Shown here one piece after another: positions 1 to 8,248 of a stretch of DNA of 41,591 nt. Both the position numbers and the translations under genes were made by a program. The notes below the pieces were generated by a model. That model saw only the letters and a list, made by a program, of their open reading frames with translations. It made no database searches and was not told the DNA's origin. Source of the stretch: an uncultured Hyphomicrobiales bacterium (GTDB taxonomy: Bacteria > Pseudomonadota > Alphaproteobacteria > Rhizobiales > Beijerinckiaceae). The DNA lies in contig CAIKAR010000096.1 in the NCBI GenBank assembly GCA_903825465.1, forward strand, positions 1 to 41,591. The letters are read 5' to 3'. Within the stretch, counting starts at the first letter, position 1, and each line of letters begins with the position of its first letter.

Positions 1-1
1 G

Positions 2-271
2 CACTGGCGCGAACGTGAATTCGCGCGGCATTTGCAGCCGGCCGCCGCGCGCTACGGCCTGGCGTTTTGGGCCTTTTTCGCCAAACGGCCGGGGCTCTAC
101 AAATTCGCGACGGGGATGGCGGCGCCGACGCTTGCGTTTTTGGGCGGGTCGAAGGGCAGGTTCGCGTCGCTGCCGTTCGCGGGCGGCTGGACGAAACACC
201 GCGACCTTCCCGCGCCGCAGGGAAAGACGTTTCAGGCGCAATGGAAGGCGCGCGGGGGAAGGACGCGGTGA
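2..271 (+). CDS. lutB: LutB-like lactate utilisation iron-sulfur protein, C-terminal part
   Basis: This is the 3' end of a gene that starts before the window; about 89 residues remain. The tail, with WREREFARHLQPAA, then KRPGLYKFATG and GGWTKHRDLPAPQGKTFQ, matches the C-terminal region of LutB/LldF-type ferredoxin-like subunits, which follows the 4Fe-4S domain. LutB works with LutA and LutC to oxidise L-lactate to pyruvate in the cytoplasm. The stop codon overlaps the GTG start of the LutC gene by four bases (GTGA), so the two are translationally coupled. The catalytic and cluster-binding part is outside the window, so the call rests on the tail and the lutC neighbour. Confidence 0.8.
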   Translation, partial: HWREREFARHLQPAAARYGLAFWAFFAKRPGLYKFATGMAAPTLAFLGGSKGRFASLPFAGGWTKHRDLPAPQGKTFQAQWKARGGRTR

Positions 272-936
272 CCGCGCGGGACGACATCCTCTCCAACATC
301 CGCCGCTCGCTGGGCGTCACGGGCCTTGAAGCGCCACGCCGCGCGTCGGTCGAAGGCCGCATCGCCGGCGCGCCGTCGGGCGTTGTGCCAGCGCGTGGAA
401 ACGTCGATGGCGAAGCGCGCGTGGCGCTCTTTGTCGACGAGGCCGAACGGACGCAAGCCACGGTGTCGCGGGTGACGGCCGCGGCCGACGCGCCGGGCGA
501 AATCGCGCGTTATCTGCGCGACAACAATCTGCCCGCGACGTTGCGCATGGGCGGCGACGCCCGCCTCGGCGCGATGGATTGGAGCCAGACCGCGATCACG
601 ATTTCAACGGGCGCGTCGGAAGGCGACGACCTCAACGCGGTCAGCCACGCGCTCGCGGCGATCGCGGAAACCGGCACGCTGGCGCTGGCGTCCGGCCCCG
701 ACAATCCGACAACGCTGAATTTCCTGCCCGACAACCACATCGTCGTGCTCGACGCCGCGGACATCGCGGGCGACATGGAAAGCGTGTTGTCGAAACTGCG
801 CGGCGCCTATGGCAAGGGCGCTATGCCGCGCGCGTTGAATTTCATCACCGGGCCGTCGCGCTCCGGCGACATCGAGCAGACCCTGCTGCTGGGCGCGCAC
901 GGGCCACGGCGGCTGCACGTCGTGGTGGTTGGATGA
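268..936 (+). CDS. lutC: LutC/YkgG-type lactate utilisation protein (LUD domain)
   Basis: The protein has 222 residues, a usual LutC length. It begins VTARDDILSNIRRSLG, typical of this family, and ends in the characteristic GPRRLHVVVVG. The middle (roughly residues 70-215) is the LUD (formerly DUF162) fold, including the ETGTLAL strand-turn and GPSRSGDIEQTLLLGAHGP. The GTG at 268 is chosen because it overlaps the lutB stop and gives the canonical N-terminus; the same frame is open further upstream, where it only shadows lutB. LutC is the small accessory subunit of the LutABC lactate dehydrogenase system. The next gene converges with a gap of one base. Confidence 0.9.
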   Translation: MTARDDILSNIRRSLGVTGLEAPRRASVEGRIAGAPSGVVPARGNVDGEARVALFVDEAERTQATVSRVTAAADAPGEIARYLRDNNLPATLRMGGDARLGAMDWSQTAITISTGASEGDDLNAVSHALAAIAETGTLALASGPDNPTTLNFLPDNHIVVLDAADIAGDMESVLSKLRGAYGKGAMPRALNFITGPSRSGDIEQTLLLGAHGPRRLHVVVVG

Positions 937-937
937 T

Positions 938-1459
938 TCAGGCCGCCGCCGCGCGCGCCTTTTTGAATTTCTGCCAGTCCTTGAGCGACGCGTGCGCCGT
1001 GTTTTTTTGGTGTTCGACAAAACCCGGGGGCTCGGTGCGCGTGGTGACCTCCAGCCGCAAGCCGTTCGGATCGAAGAAATAAATGGATTGAATGAAATCG
1101 TGATCGACGACGCCGGTCACCTCGACGCCGGCGGCCTTCAGGCGGTCGCGCATGGCGATCACTTGTTCCATCGCCGGCACTTCCATGGCGAAATGCTGCA
1201 CCCATTTCGGCGTGTTCGGCGAAGGCCGCGGCGTTTCGCCGTTGCCGAGGTCGAAAAAGGCGAGATAAGAGCCATCGCCGAGCTCGAAGAAGATGTGCAG
1301 ATAGGGGCCGGGATCGCCCGAACTCGGCACCGACGCGACCTTGACGGCGCTGGTCATCGGCAGGCCGACCAAGTCTTCATAGAAGGCGCGCGTTTCCTCC
1401 GCGTCGCGGCAGGGATACGCGAAGTGAAACAATTTCTCGATGGTGCGCGGCGCCGCCAT
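938..1459 (-). CDS. VOC-family (glyoxalase/extradiol dioxygenase fold) protein
   Basis: This 173-residue protein has two beta-alpha-beta-beta-beta modules of the vicinal oxygen chelate fold. Candidate metal ligands are visible at His12 (KLFHFAYPC), His89 (WVQHFAMEV) and Glu137 (NGLRLEVTT), matching the H/H/E facial triad of glyoxalase I and extradiol dioxygenases. The start at 1459 is supported by GGAGGA seven bases upstream; the open frame extends further but without a better start. It is transcribed divergently from the SDR operon at 1572, and the shared 112-bp gap probably carries both promoters. The neighbouring SDRs and cupins suggest a catabolic role; the substrate cannot be read from the sequence. 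Confidence 0.8.
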   Translation of the reverse strand: MAAPRTIEKLFHFAYPCRDAEETRAFYEDLVGLPMTSAVKVASVPSSGDPGPYLHIFFELGDGSYLAFFDLGNGETPRPSPNTPKWVQHFAMEVPAMEQVIAMRDRLKAAGVEVTGVVDHDFIQSIYFFDPNGLRLEVTTRTEPPGFVEHQKNTAHASLKDWQKFKKARAAAA

Positions 1460-1571
1460 GGCTTCCTCCGGACGATTTAAGGCTCGACGATACCAACGCG
1501 GACGCGTCGTCGCAACGCGCTTGTGACGGCCGTCGCCGCGCGGCATAGTGCGCGGCGAAGCGGAGGCCGGC

Positions 1572-2447
1572 GTGAGGGATTTTCGAGGCAAGGTCGCGGT
1601 GATCACCGGCGCGGCGTCGGGCATCGGCCTTGGCATGGCGCGGACATTCGGCCGCGAGGGCATGCGCGTCGCCATGCTGGACCGTCGTCGCGGCGCGCTT
1701 GAGGCCGCCGCCGAGGAGGTTCGCGGCCTGCAAATCGACGCGCTCGCCATCGAAACCGACGTGAGCGACGACAAGTCCGTCGAAGAGGCCGCGAAACAGA
1801 TTGAGGCGGAGTTCGGCCGCGTCGACATCGTCTGCAACAACGCCGGCGTGCTGTTGCACGACAAGGATCTCGCCGACATCCCCATGGCCGAATGGGACTG
1901 GATCATTGGCGTCAACCTTTACGGCGTCATCCACGGCGTCCGGTCCTTTCTGCCGCGGATCAAAAAGCACGGAGAGGGCGGCCACATCGTCAACACCGCG
2001 TCCATCGGCGGCTTTCAGGTCGGCGCAGCCATGCGCACGCCGGCCTACGCGGTCACCAAGTTTGGCGTGGTGGCGTTGAGCGAGGGCTTGCGCAACGAAC
2101 TCGGCGGATCGAACATCGGCGTCAGCGTTCTGGCCCCGGCCGCGACCGACACCGGCATCTACCGCTCGGCGCGCGACAAGCCGGAAAAGTTTGGCGCGCC
2201 CGATGTGGGGCCAGACCCGACGCCGGCTACGTTGCGCGCCGGCGCACAGCCCGACCAGATCGGCCGGCGCGTGTTGGACGCGGTAAAACGCGGTGAATTC
2301 TACATCTTCACCCATCTGGAAACCCGCGACTGGTTGTTGAAGCGCCACGAGGGCATCATCGATTCTTTCGACTCCCTCGAACGCTTCGAGGCGGAGATCG
2401 AGCGCATCCCGCGCATGGGTGTTTTCGCCGCGGAGAAAAACGAGTGA
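1572..2447 (+). CDS. Short-chain dehydrogenase/reductase (SDR)
   Basis: A classical SDR of 291 residues, slightly longer than usual because of a C-terminal extension of about 45 residues. It shows the cofactor motif TGAASGIG (12-19), NNAG (89-92), and the catalytic Ser144, Tyr159 and Lys163 (SIGG and YAVTK). The GTG at 1572 follows GGAGG five bases upstream; an in-frame ATG 24 bases earlier lacks a comparable site and would add a tail before the Rossmann strand. The stop overlaps the next SDR start (GTGA). It probably oxidises or reduces a hydroxyl/keto substrate with NAD(P) in the cytoplasm; the substrate is unknown. Confidence 0.88.
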   Translation: MRDFRGKVAVITGAASGIGLGMARTFGREGMRVAMLDRRRGALEAAAEEVRGLQIDALAIETDVSDDKSVEEAAKQIEAEFGRVDIVCNNAGVLLHDKDLADIPMAEWDWIIGVNLYGVIHGVRSFLPRIKKHGEGGHIVNTASIGGFQVGAAMRTPAYAVTKFGVVALSEGLRNELGGSNIGVSVLAPAATDTGIYRSARDKPEKFGAPDVGPDPTPATLRAGAQPDQIGRRVLDAVKRGEFYIFTHLETRDWLLKRHEGIIDSFDSLERFEAEIERIPRMGVFAAEKNE

Positions 2448-3235
2448 CCGTTAATCTGTTCGATTTGACCGGACGTGTCGCCTTCATCACCGGCGCCGCG
2501 AGCGGGCTTGGCTTCGCCATGGCGGAAGCTTTCGCGGAACAGGGCGCGATCGTCGTGATGGCCGATATCGACGCGGACAATCTGCGGCGGTCGGTTGGCC
2601 GGTTGACGCAAGCGGGTTTCGTCGCGGAGGGCGTCGAGCTCGACGTGCGCGAGGCCGGGAACATCCGCGTGGCCATTGAAGATGTCGTGGCGAGGCGCGG
2701 CAAGCTCGACATTTGCTGCTGCAACGCCGGCGTCACGGGCGGGCCGCCCTTCGCGCAGCCCGCGGGACAGATCGAAAACGTCGATCTCGCGACATGGGAG
2801 AACGTCGTCAAAATCAACCAGACCGGCGTCTTCGCCACCATGCAGGCGGCGGCCGCGGCGATGAAGCCGCGAAAGTCCGGCCGCATCATCGTCACCTGCT
2901 CGATTTCGGGCATGCGCGCGGGGTCGATATCCGGCTACGCCTATTCGGCGACGAAAGCGGCGATCATTCACATGGTTCATCTCGCCGCGGTCGAGCTCGC
3001 GCCGTTCAACATCATGGTCAATGGATTCGCACCGGGGCCATTCATGACGAACATCGCCGGCGGCCGGTTGTTTCGAGAGCGGGAAACCGTTGAGTTCATG
3101 GCTGGCACCGTGCCGCTCAAGCGCGTGGCCGACCCGCGCGAATTGAAGGGGCTCGCGCTGCTGCTCGCCTCCGACGCGTCGAGCTACATCACCGGAACCG
3201 TCATTCCCATAGACGGCGGCGCGACGGCGATGTGA
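2444..3235 (+). CDS. Short-chain dehydrogenase/reductase (SDR)
   Basis: A 263-residue classical SDR with TGAASGLG (16-23), CNAG (93-96), Ser153/Ser155 and Tyr167-Lys171 (YSATK). The C-terminus YITGTVIPIDGGATAM is the typical FabG-like ending. The GTG start overlaps the preceding SDR stop, and its own stop overlaps a GTG (3232) in the frame of the following solute-binding protein. The two SDRs are not close copies, which suggests two successive redox steps in one pathway rather than a duplication. Substrate unknown. Confidence 0.88.
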   Translation: MTVNLFDLTGRVAFITGAASGLGFAMAEAFAEQGAIVVMADIDADNLRRSVGRLTQAGFVAEGVELDVREAGNIRVAIEDVVARRGKLDICCCNAGVTGGPPFAQPAGQIENVDLATWENVVKINQTGVFATMQAAAAAMKPRKSGRIIVTCSISGMRAGSISGYAYSATKAAIIHMVHLAAVELAPFNIMVNGFAPGPFMTNIAGGRLFRERETVEFMAGTVPLKRVADPRELKGLALLLASDASSYITGTVIPIDGGATAM

Positions 3236-3303
3236 GCGTGGCGACCTTGCCAGATCTCGCCCGTCGGTTGAAAAGACGCGCGGGGACTTCGCGGGGGATC
3301 GGG

Positions 3304-4326
3304 ATGATTTCGACACGGACAGCGGCTCGACTTTGGCTCGCGCTGGTTTTCACCATCGGCGCCGCCGCCGCGCGCGCCCAATCCGCCGCCGATTTTTATC
3401 GCGGCAAGACGATCACCCTTGTCATTCCCAACGCGCCGGGCGGCTCGTTCGACCTCTACGGGCGCCTCGTGGCGCGCCACCTCGGGGGGGTGATGCCGGG
3501 CGAGCCCGCCATCGTTCCGCAAAACATGCCCGGCGCCGCCGGCATGATTTCCGCGAACTGGCTTTATTCGCTCGCCCCGCAGGACGGCACGGCGATGGCG
3601 ATCTCGGTGCCGAACGTCGCGCTCGCTCAAGTCGTCGGCATGAACGAGATCAAATACGACGCGCGCAAAATGAATTGGGTGGGCCGGATCGTGTCGCCGA
3701 CGGCGACGCTTTTTGTTTGGCACACCTCGCCGACGAAAACGCTCGCCGACCTCCGGTCGCGCCAGACCATCGTCGCCAGCACCGGCCCGTTGAGCCAGGC
3801 GGAAATCACATCGAACATGATGAACGGGCTGGTGGGAACGAAGTTCAAGATCATTCCGGGATATAGCGGAACCGGGGACGCCATTCTCGCGCTCGAACGC
3901 GGCGAGGTCGAGGCGGTCGTGATGCCATGGACGTTCATGAAGCTCGCGCATCCCGACTGGATCGAGCAGAAGAAGGTGACCCCGCTGGCGCAATACACGC
4001 GTTTTCCAAACGCCGATCTGCCCGGCGTTCCGTCGATTTTCGATCTCGCGGAAACCGACGACCAGAAGGCCGTGTTCAACCTGTTCTTCGGGCCCGACGA
4101 AATCGGTCAATCCGTCATGCTGCCGCCACGCGCGCCCCCGAACCGGGTCGCCGCGGCGCGCGCGGCGTTTGAGAAGCTCTCCAGCGACCCGGAATACCTC
4201 GCCGACGCCGGGCGCCAAAAACTCGTGTTGACGCCGGCCTCCGCCCAGCACATTGAAGAGACCATCGCCGAAGCGTTCAAGGCGACGCCGGCGCAGATCG
4301 AGATGGCGCGGCGCTACTTCAGATGA
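3304..4326 (+). CDS. Bug/TctC-type tripartite tricarboxylate transporter substrate-binding protein
   Basis: The protein has 340 residues from ATG 3304. This start is chosen because it gives a clean signal peptide (MISTRTAARLWLALVF to AAARAQ) and follows GGGGGATCGG; a GTG at 3232 in the same frame would bury the signal behind 24 residues. The mature start DFYRGKTITLVIPNAPGGSF is the hallmark first strand and loop of Bug periplasmic receptors, which bind carboxylates for TctAB carriers or for sensing. No tctA or tctB is in the window. It sits in the SDR-cupin operon and probably captures that pathway's substrate. It is somewhat divergent from textbook Bug proteins in its second half. Confidence 0.85.
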   Translation: MISTRTAARLWLALVFTIGAAAARAQSAADFYRGKTITLVIPNAPGGSFDLYGRLVARHLGGVMPGEPAIVPQNMPGAAGMISANWLYSLAPQDGTAMAISVPNVALAQVVGMNEIKYDARKMNWVGRIVSPTATLFVWHTSPTKTLADLRSRQTIVASTGPLSQAEITSNMMNGLVGTKFKIIPGYSGTGDAILALERGEVEAVVMPWTFMKLAHPDWIEQKKVTPLAQYTRFPNADLPGVPSIFDLAETDDQKAVFNLFFGPDEIGQSVMLPPRAPPNRVAAARAAFEKLSSDPEYLADAGRQKLVLTPASAQHIEETIAEAFKATPAQIEMARRYFR

Positions 4327-4348
4327 GCCGCGCTAGGGGTGCGACGAG

Positions 4349-4855
4349 ATGAACGACAGGGTTCAAAAGCTTTCCGGAACCAATTTTTGGAACGAGTTGA
4401 TCAAGCTGCGCGACGAACAACGCGCCGAGCGCGAAAACGCCGCGCAAGTCGTGAAGCGGAGCGACCTGCCGCTGGAGGTTAATTCGCAAGGCTTGATGCG
4501 CTGGTACATGCATCCAGCGATCAAGGACGTCAAACTCTCGACGCTCGCGATCTACGAGCAGGAATTGCCGCCGCGCGGTCGCTCCGGCCGTCTCAAATTC
4601 CAGGGCGGGCAAATTCTCTTCATCGTCGAGGGCGACGGCTACACCATTCTCGACGGCGTCAAGCACGCGTGGAAGCCGCGCGACGTCGTCAATCTGCCCC
4701 TGAAAAAGGACGGCGTCGTCGTCCAGCATTTCAATTCGAGCGAAGAGAACATCGCGCGGTTCCTCGTCGTCGAGCCGAACCTCTACGCGGCGACCACGGT
4801 CGATCGCGGCTGCGGCTTCGAACAACTCGAGCCCGCGCCCGACTATCGCGCCTGA
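4349..4855 (+). CDS. Cupin-like protein with degenerate metal site
   Basis: A 168-residue protein with one cupin barrel (about residues 60-145). It aligns closely with the next gene product: SGRLKFQGG here versus SGKHRHQGG there, and GVVVQHFN versus GVEHQHFN. At the positions of the two metal-binding histidines of motif 1 it has Leu82 and Phe84, and a third histidine is Val125; only Glu94 and His127 remain. It is therefore probably not a metal-dependent enzyme on its own and may be a structural or regulatory partner of its neighbour. It lies 22 bases after the Bug gene, in the same operon. Confidence 0.72.
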   Translation: MNDRVQKLSGTNFWNELIKLRDEQRAERENAAQVVKRSDLPLEVNSQGLMRWYMHPAIKDVKLSTLAIYEQELPPRGRSGRLKFQGGQILFIVEGDGYTILDGVKHAWKPRDVVNLPLKKDGVVVQHFNSSEENIARFLVVEPNLYAATTVDRGCGFEQLEPAPDYRA

Positions 4856-4881
4856 AAACACGCACCGACGGGAAGACACAC

Positions 4882-5394
4882 ATGGCCGAGATCGAACGCA
4901 CACGCACCAGGGAACGCGACGCGGGCGAAATGACGCCCTACGACGTTTTCATCCGCAGCCGCGCGGAGTTTCACGAGAGGCAGAACGCTGGACAGGTGGT
5001 GGTGGGGCTGGAGGACCGCGAGTATTTCAACACCAAGCAAGGCAAGCTCGCCTACTACCTCAACGCCGAGAAATACAAGAACACGCCGCTTCAGGATTGG
5101 CGGGTGTTCACCCACAGCCTGATTACGCATTCGGGCAAGCACCGCCACCAGGGCGGCCTCGTGATCTATGTCATCGAAGGCGTGGGCTGGTCGGTGGTCG
5201 ATGGCGAGCGCGTCGATTGGGAGGCTGGCGACCTTTTGTTGCTGCCCATTAAAAAAGGCGGCGTCGAGCATCAACACTTCAACGCGAAGCCCGGCAGCGA
5301 GTGCCACTGGATCGCCTTCTCCTACATGCCGTTCTTCGACTACAACGCGTCGGAATTCACCCAGACCGAAGTCTCGCCGCTCTACAACAAGTAG
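4882..5394 (+). CDS. Cupin-domain protein with intact metal-binding motif
   Basis: The protein has 170 residues. Cupin motif 1 is present as His87-x-His89 (GKHRHQGG) with Glu99, and motif 2 contributes His130 and His132 (VEHQHFN). This fits a mononuclear metal dioxygenase, isomerase or decarboxylase of the small cupin group. ATG 4882 is preceded by GGAAG; the open frame continues upstream inside the preceding cupin gene but only as a shadow. It is the paralogous neighbour of the degenerate cupin (27 bp apart) and ends the catabolic operon. The reaction cannot be assigned. Confidence 0.8.
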   Translation: MAEIERTRTRERDAGEMTPYDVFIRSRAEFHERQNAGQVVVGLEDREYFNTKQGKLAYYLNAEKYKNTPLQDWRVFTHSLITHSGKHRHQGGLVIYVIEGVGWSVVDGERVDWEAGDLLLLPIKKGGVEHQHFNAKPGSECHWIAFSYMPFFDYNASEFTQTEVSPLYNK

Positions 5395-5404
5395 GTCGCG
5401 GCGC

Positions 5405-6175
5405 GTGATTCCCGCGATCCTGCACCAGTCGGCCGAAAGCCACGACATTCTACCCGACGAGCGGCGCTGGCAGGAAAGCTGGCTGCGCCACAATCCCGGG
5501 ATGACGCTGCGCTTTCTCGACAACGCCGAAAGACGCGCCTTTGTCGAGCGCGATTTCCCGCAATATCTCGACCTGATCGACGGCCTCAAGTTCGGCGTGA
5601 TGAAGTCCGACTTGTTCCGCTATCTTTCGGTCTACAAGTTCGGCGGCGTTTACGCGGACCTCGACGTCGAATGCCACCGAAGCTTCGACGATTTCCTGGC
5701 GATGGACGGCGCGATCTTCGGCGTGGAGGCGCGCGTCACCCGCGAACGGCAGCGCGAACTTGGCTACCCCCGGCCTTTTCACCTCGCCAGCGCGTTGTTC
5801 ATGGCCGAGCCGGGCCACCCCTTCCTCGCGGCCATCGTCGAACGATTGACGCGGCAAGCGCGCGCGAACATGGACCCCAGGCGCGACGAGATCGAGGATG
5901 TGGTCGGCCCCAAGATGCTGACCCGGACGTTTTACGACAACACGCCCGCGAAAGTTCAAATCCTGGCGCAGACCTACTGGTCTCCATCGCGTAGTTATCC
6001 ATTCACATGGCCGCTCAACAGGAACATTCACGCCCGACATCATTTCGCAGGCGTCTGGAAGGACGAACGCTTCGCCAACCGGCCGTTCCGGCGCAAATGG
6101 ATCGAGCGCGATATTTTGCCGAACCCGTTTCCGCGGCGGATGTTCGTGACGGATGTGTTGAACCGCTCACGATAG
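5405..6175 (+). CDS. DXD-motif glycosyltransferase (GT32-like)
   Basis: A 256-residue cytoplasmic protein beginning VIPAILHQSAES, the typical first strand of the Gly_transf_sug (GT32/capsular glycosyltransferase) family. It has the helix MKSDLFRYL (66-74) and the nucleotide-sugar/metal motif Asp85-Leu-Asp87 in GGVYADLDVE. The GTG at 5405 begins the conserved N-terminus and lies 10 bases after the cupin stop, so it could be cotranscribed with that operon, although its function belongs with the glycan genes to the right. Its last 9 bases overlap the 3' end of the converging GT2 gene. Donor and acceptor sugars are unknown. Confidence 0.85.
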   Translation: MIPAILHQSAESHDILPDERRWQESWLRHNPGMTLRFLDNAERRAFVERDFPQYLDLIDGLKFGVMKSDLFRYLSVYKFGGVYADLDVECHRSFDDFLAMDGAIFGVEARVTRERQRELGYPRPFHLASALFMAEPGHPFLAAIVERLTRQARANMDPRRDEIEDVVGPKMLTRTFYDNTPAKVQILAQTYWSPSRSYPFTWPLNRNIHARHHFAGVWKDERFANRPFRRKWIERDILPNPFPRRMFVTDVLNRSR

Positions 6176-8152
6176 CGACGGCGCGAGCCGCTCTAACGAA
6201 AATCCCGGATGGAAAAACGGATCGTCGCGGTCGATCCGCCCCCAGCGACGAAAGAAGGACGCGCGGTCTCCGCCGTGCTTCGATATGCGTTGCAGCGACG
6301 CGCCGCCGCGGCTCGCGCCTTCCCGGTGCAGGAGAACGACCGAGGGGTCGCTCAGGCAGCGCCAGCCGCGGGCGGCCAGTCTCAGGCATATGTCCACATC
6401 GTTGAGTTCGACGCGCAACTCTTCGTCGAAGCCGCCGATGGCGTTGAATTTTTCACGCGTCACGGCGAGGCAGGCGGCGGCGACGGCGCTGCATTCGTGC
6501 GCTATGATATTGCGCGACAGCCACCCAGGCGCCTCCGCTTGGGCGCGGCGGTCGATCAACCCGGCGTCGCCTTGAAGGCCCAGCACGAGGTCGATGTGCT
6601 GGACATCGCCGTCTGGAAACAACAGCTTGCCTCCGACGGCGCCGACGCCCGGTTCCCGCGCCCGCGCCGCGAGCCGGTCCAGCCAATCGGGCCTGAGCGC
6701 CTCGGTGTCATTGTTGAGAAACACGAGAACGTCGGCGTCGGGACGCGCCGCCCGCGCTCCCTCGTTGCATAAAAGCGAGAAATTGAACGGGCCGGGAGAC
6801 CGCAGAACGCGAACGGCGCGATCCGATTTTTCGAGTTCGTCGTAGTAGGCGAGCGTGGCACGTTCGACGCTGCCGTTGTCGACGACAACAACCTCGAAAT
6901 CCTTCGCCTCCGTGAGCGCCAACACTGTGTCGAGGCACGGCTTCAGCAGAGACAGCCGCTCCTTACTGGGAATCACGATGGAAACCGCGCCAGATTGACG
7001 CGCGAAATGGGTCGCCGCGACCGCGCGCGCCGGAGGATAAGGCTCACCGGCGCGCATCAAAACGCGTTTGACGCGTCCAACGCGCTCCGTGGCCGCGTCG
7101 GGCGGCGGCGCGATTTCCTTCGTGGTGGAAAGCGTGGCGAAGATCGCCGTGTCGCGCGCGACCGCCGCGATCATGCGGCCCGTATAGGGCGCCGCGGATT
7201 GCAGGCTCGGGCTCCACGCCGGCTTGAAACGTGGCCAAAGCCGGTCATCCGCGCCGGCGAATTCCTCGTCGGCGTAAATGAAGTCGGCCATTGGAAACCG
7301 GGCGTTATATTCGACCAAACATGAAAACGCCTCGGAGGCGAGAATGTCGCCGCCTTTGATTGATAGCGCGAGGGCGGGCAAACGCGCGCTCGCGGCCGTT
7401 GGCAATTCCGCGAGCAACCGCGCGTCTCCGCCGACGAAGGGCGTCGCGTGGCCGAGACAAAACGCCCGCCAACCGTGGTGTGTTTGCGCCACAAGAGACC
7501 GGATGGTCGCTTCGACCGCGGCCGGAGCGGCGCCCAAGGCGTCAATCGTAACCCATACCAGCGGCGCCGACGCGGGGTCGGCGCGCGGGGCGTCGATGCC
7601 GTCAAGTTCGATCGGGCGCCGCCGAACGGCCTTCCATTCGGCGTAGTCCTTGAGCGGCGTGAAGCCGGTGGCCCAGCCGAGATTGCGCTCATATTCAGGC
7701 CCGTAGCCAATCGCGCGACAAGCGAGGGCGCCCAGCGCGTCGCCCGGCGATTTTCGGAAACCCCGCGCGATCAAGCGCGCGCTGGAAACGCGAACGACGC
7801 TTTCCAGGCGAAAGTCGAAGCGGCCGGATCGGTTGACGGGGCTGATGGAAACCCGCGTCGCGCCTTCCGGCACGCGGCCGTCCCAAATCCCGGCGCCAGC
7901 GACAGGTCCAGGCAGCAAACGATCGACAGGCCCATCGACCGTCCAAAACCGCAAGATCGGCCTGACGGGATCGTCATGGACGCCAAGGCGATAGCGGATT
8001 TCGACATGCGCGCCGGCTGGGAAGAGTCCAGACTGGCCGGCGGTCAACCAGGGTTCGCTGGATGTCGCGATCCAGTGTCCATCGACGACATCGATATCCC
8101 GTTCCGGCGTCAACGCGACGCCGCGTGAATTTTCCGCCAATCCACCCGACAT
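6167..8152 (-). CDS. Two-domain GT2 glycosyltransferase
   Basis: The 661-residue protein has an N-terminal domain of about 190 residues (beta-rich, with SSEPWL near 31), a first GT-A-like module (about 195-385) with YADEE (293-297), and a complete GT2 module (about 390-640). The latter has SIVIPSKERL, VVDNGS (423-428), FLNNDT (478-483, DXD equivalent) and GGFDEEL followed by ELNDVD. No signal peptide or membrane segment is seen. It is strongly similar, domain by domain, to the divergently transcribed gene at 8249. Such bimodular GT2 enzymes usually add rhamnose or related sugars to O-antigen or capsule; the rmlCBD genes nearby support that by context only. Confidence 0.88.
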   Translation of the reverse strand: MSGGLAENSRGVALTPERDIDVVDGHWIATSSEPWLTAGQSGLFPAGAHVEIRYRLGVHDDPVRPILRFWTVDGPVDRLLPGPVAGAGIWDGRVPEGATRVSISPVNRSGRFDFRLESVVRVSSARLIARGFRKSPGDALGALACRAIGYGPEYERNLGWATGFTPLKDYAEWKAVRRRPIELDGIDAPRADPASAPLVWVTIDALGAAPAAVEATIRSLVAQTHHGWRAFCLGHATPFVGGDARLLAELPTAASARLPALALSIKGGDILASEAFSCLVEYNARFPMADFIYADEEFAGADDRLWPRFKPAWSPSLQSAAPYTGRMIAAVARDTAIFATLSTTKEIAPPPDAATERVGRVKRVLMRAGEPYPPARAVAATHFARQSGAVSIVIPSKERLSLLKPCLDTVLALTEAKDFEVVVVDNGSVERATLAYYDELEKSDRAVRVLRSPGPFNFSLLCNEGARAARPDADVLVFLNNDTEALRPDWLDRLAARAREPGVGAVGGKLLFPDGDVQHIDLVLGLQGDAGLIDRRAQAEAPGWLSRNIIAHECSAVAAACLAVTREKFNAIGGFDEELRVELNDVDICLRLAARGWRCLSDPSVVLLHREGASRGGASLQRISKHGGDRASFFRRWGRIDRDDPFFHPGFSLERLAPSLS

Positions 8153-8248
8153 GCCGCCCCTGCCCGAACGCGCCGGGCTTGCGCGCGGCCTCGCGCTTGC
8201 CTAATTCATTCGCCCGACAGAGCAAGCTGTTTTCGTTGGACACCGCAC
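8153..8248. promoter_or_regulatory. Divergent promoter region between paralogous GT2 genes
   Basis: These 96 bases separate the start codons of two head-to-head GT2 genes, so promoters for both must lie here or overlap the coding starts. GGGGCGG precedes the minus-strand ATG. I see no convincing -35/-10 pair or operator palindrome, so only the arrangement supports this entry. Confidence 0.4.
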
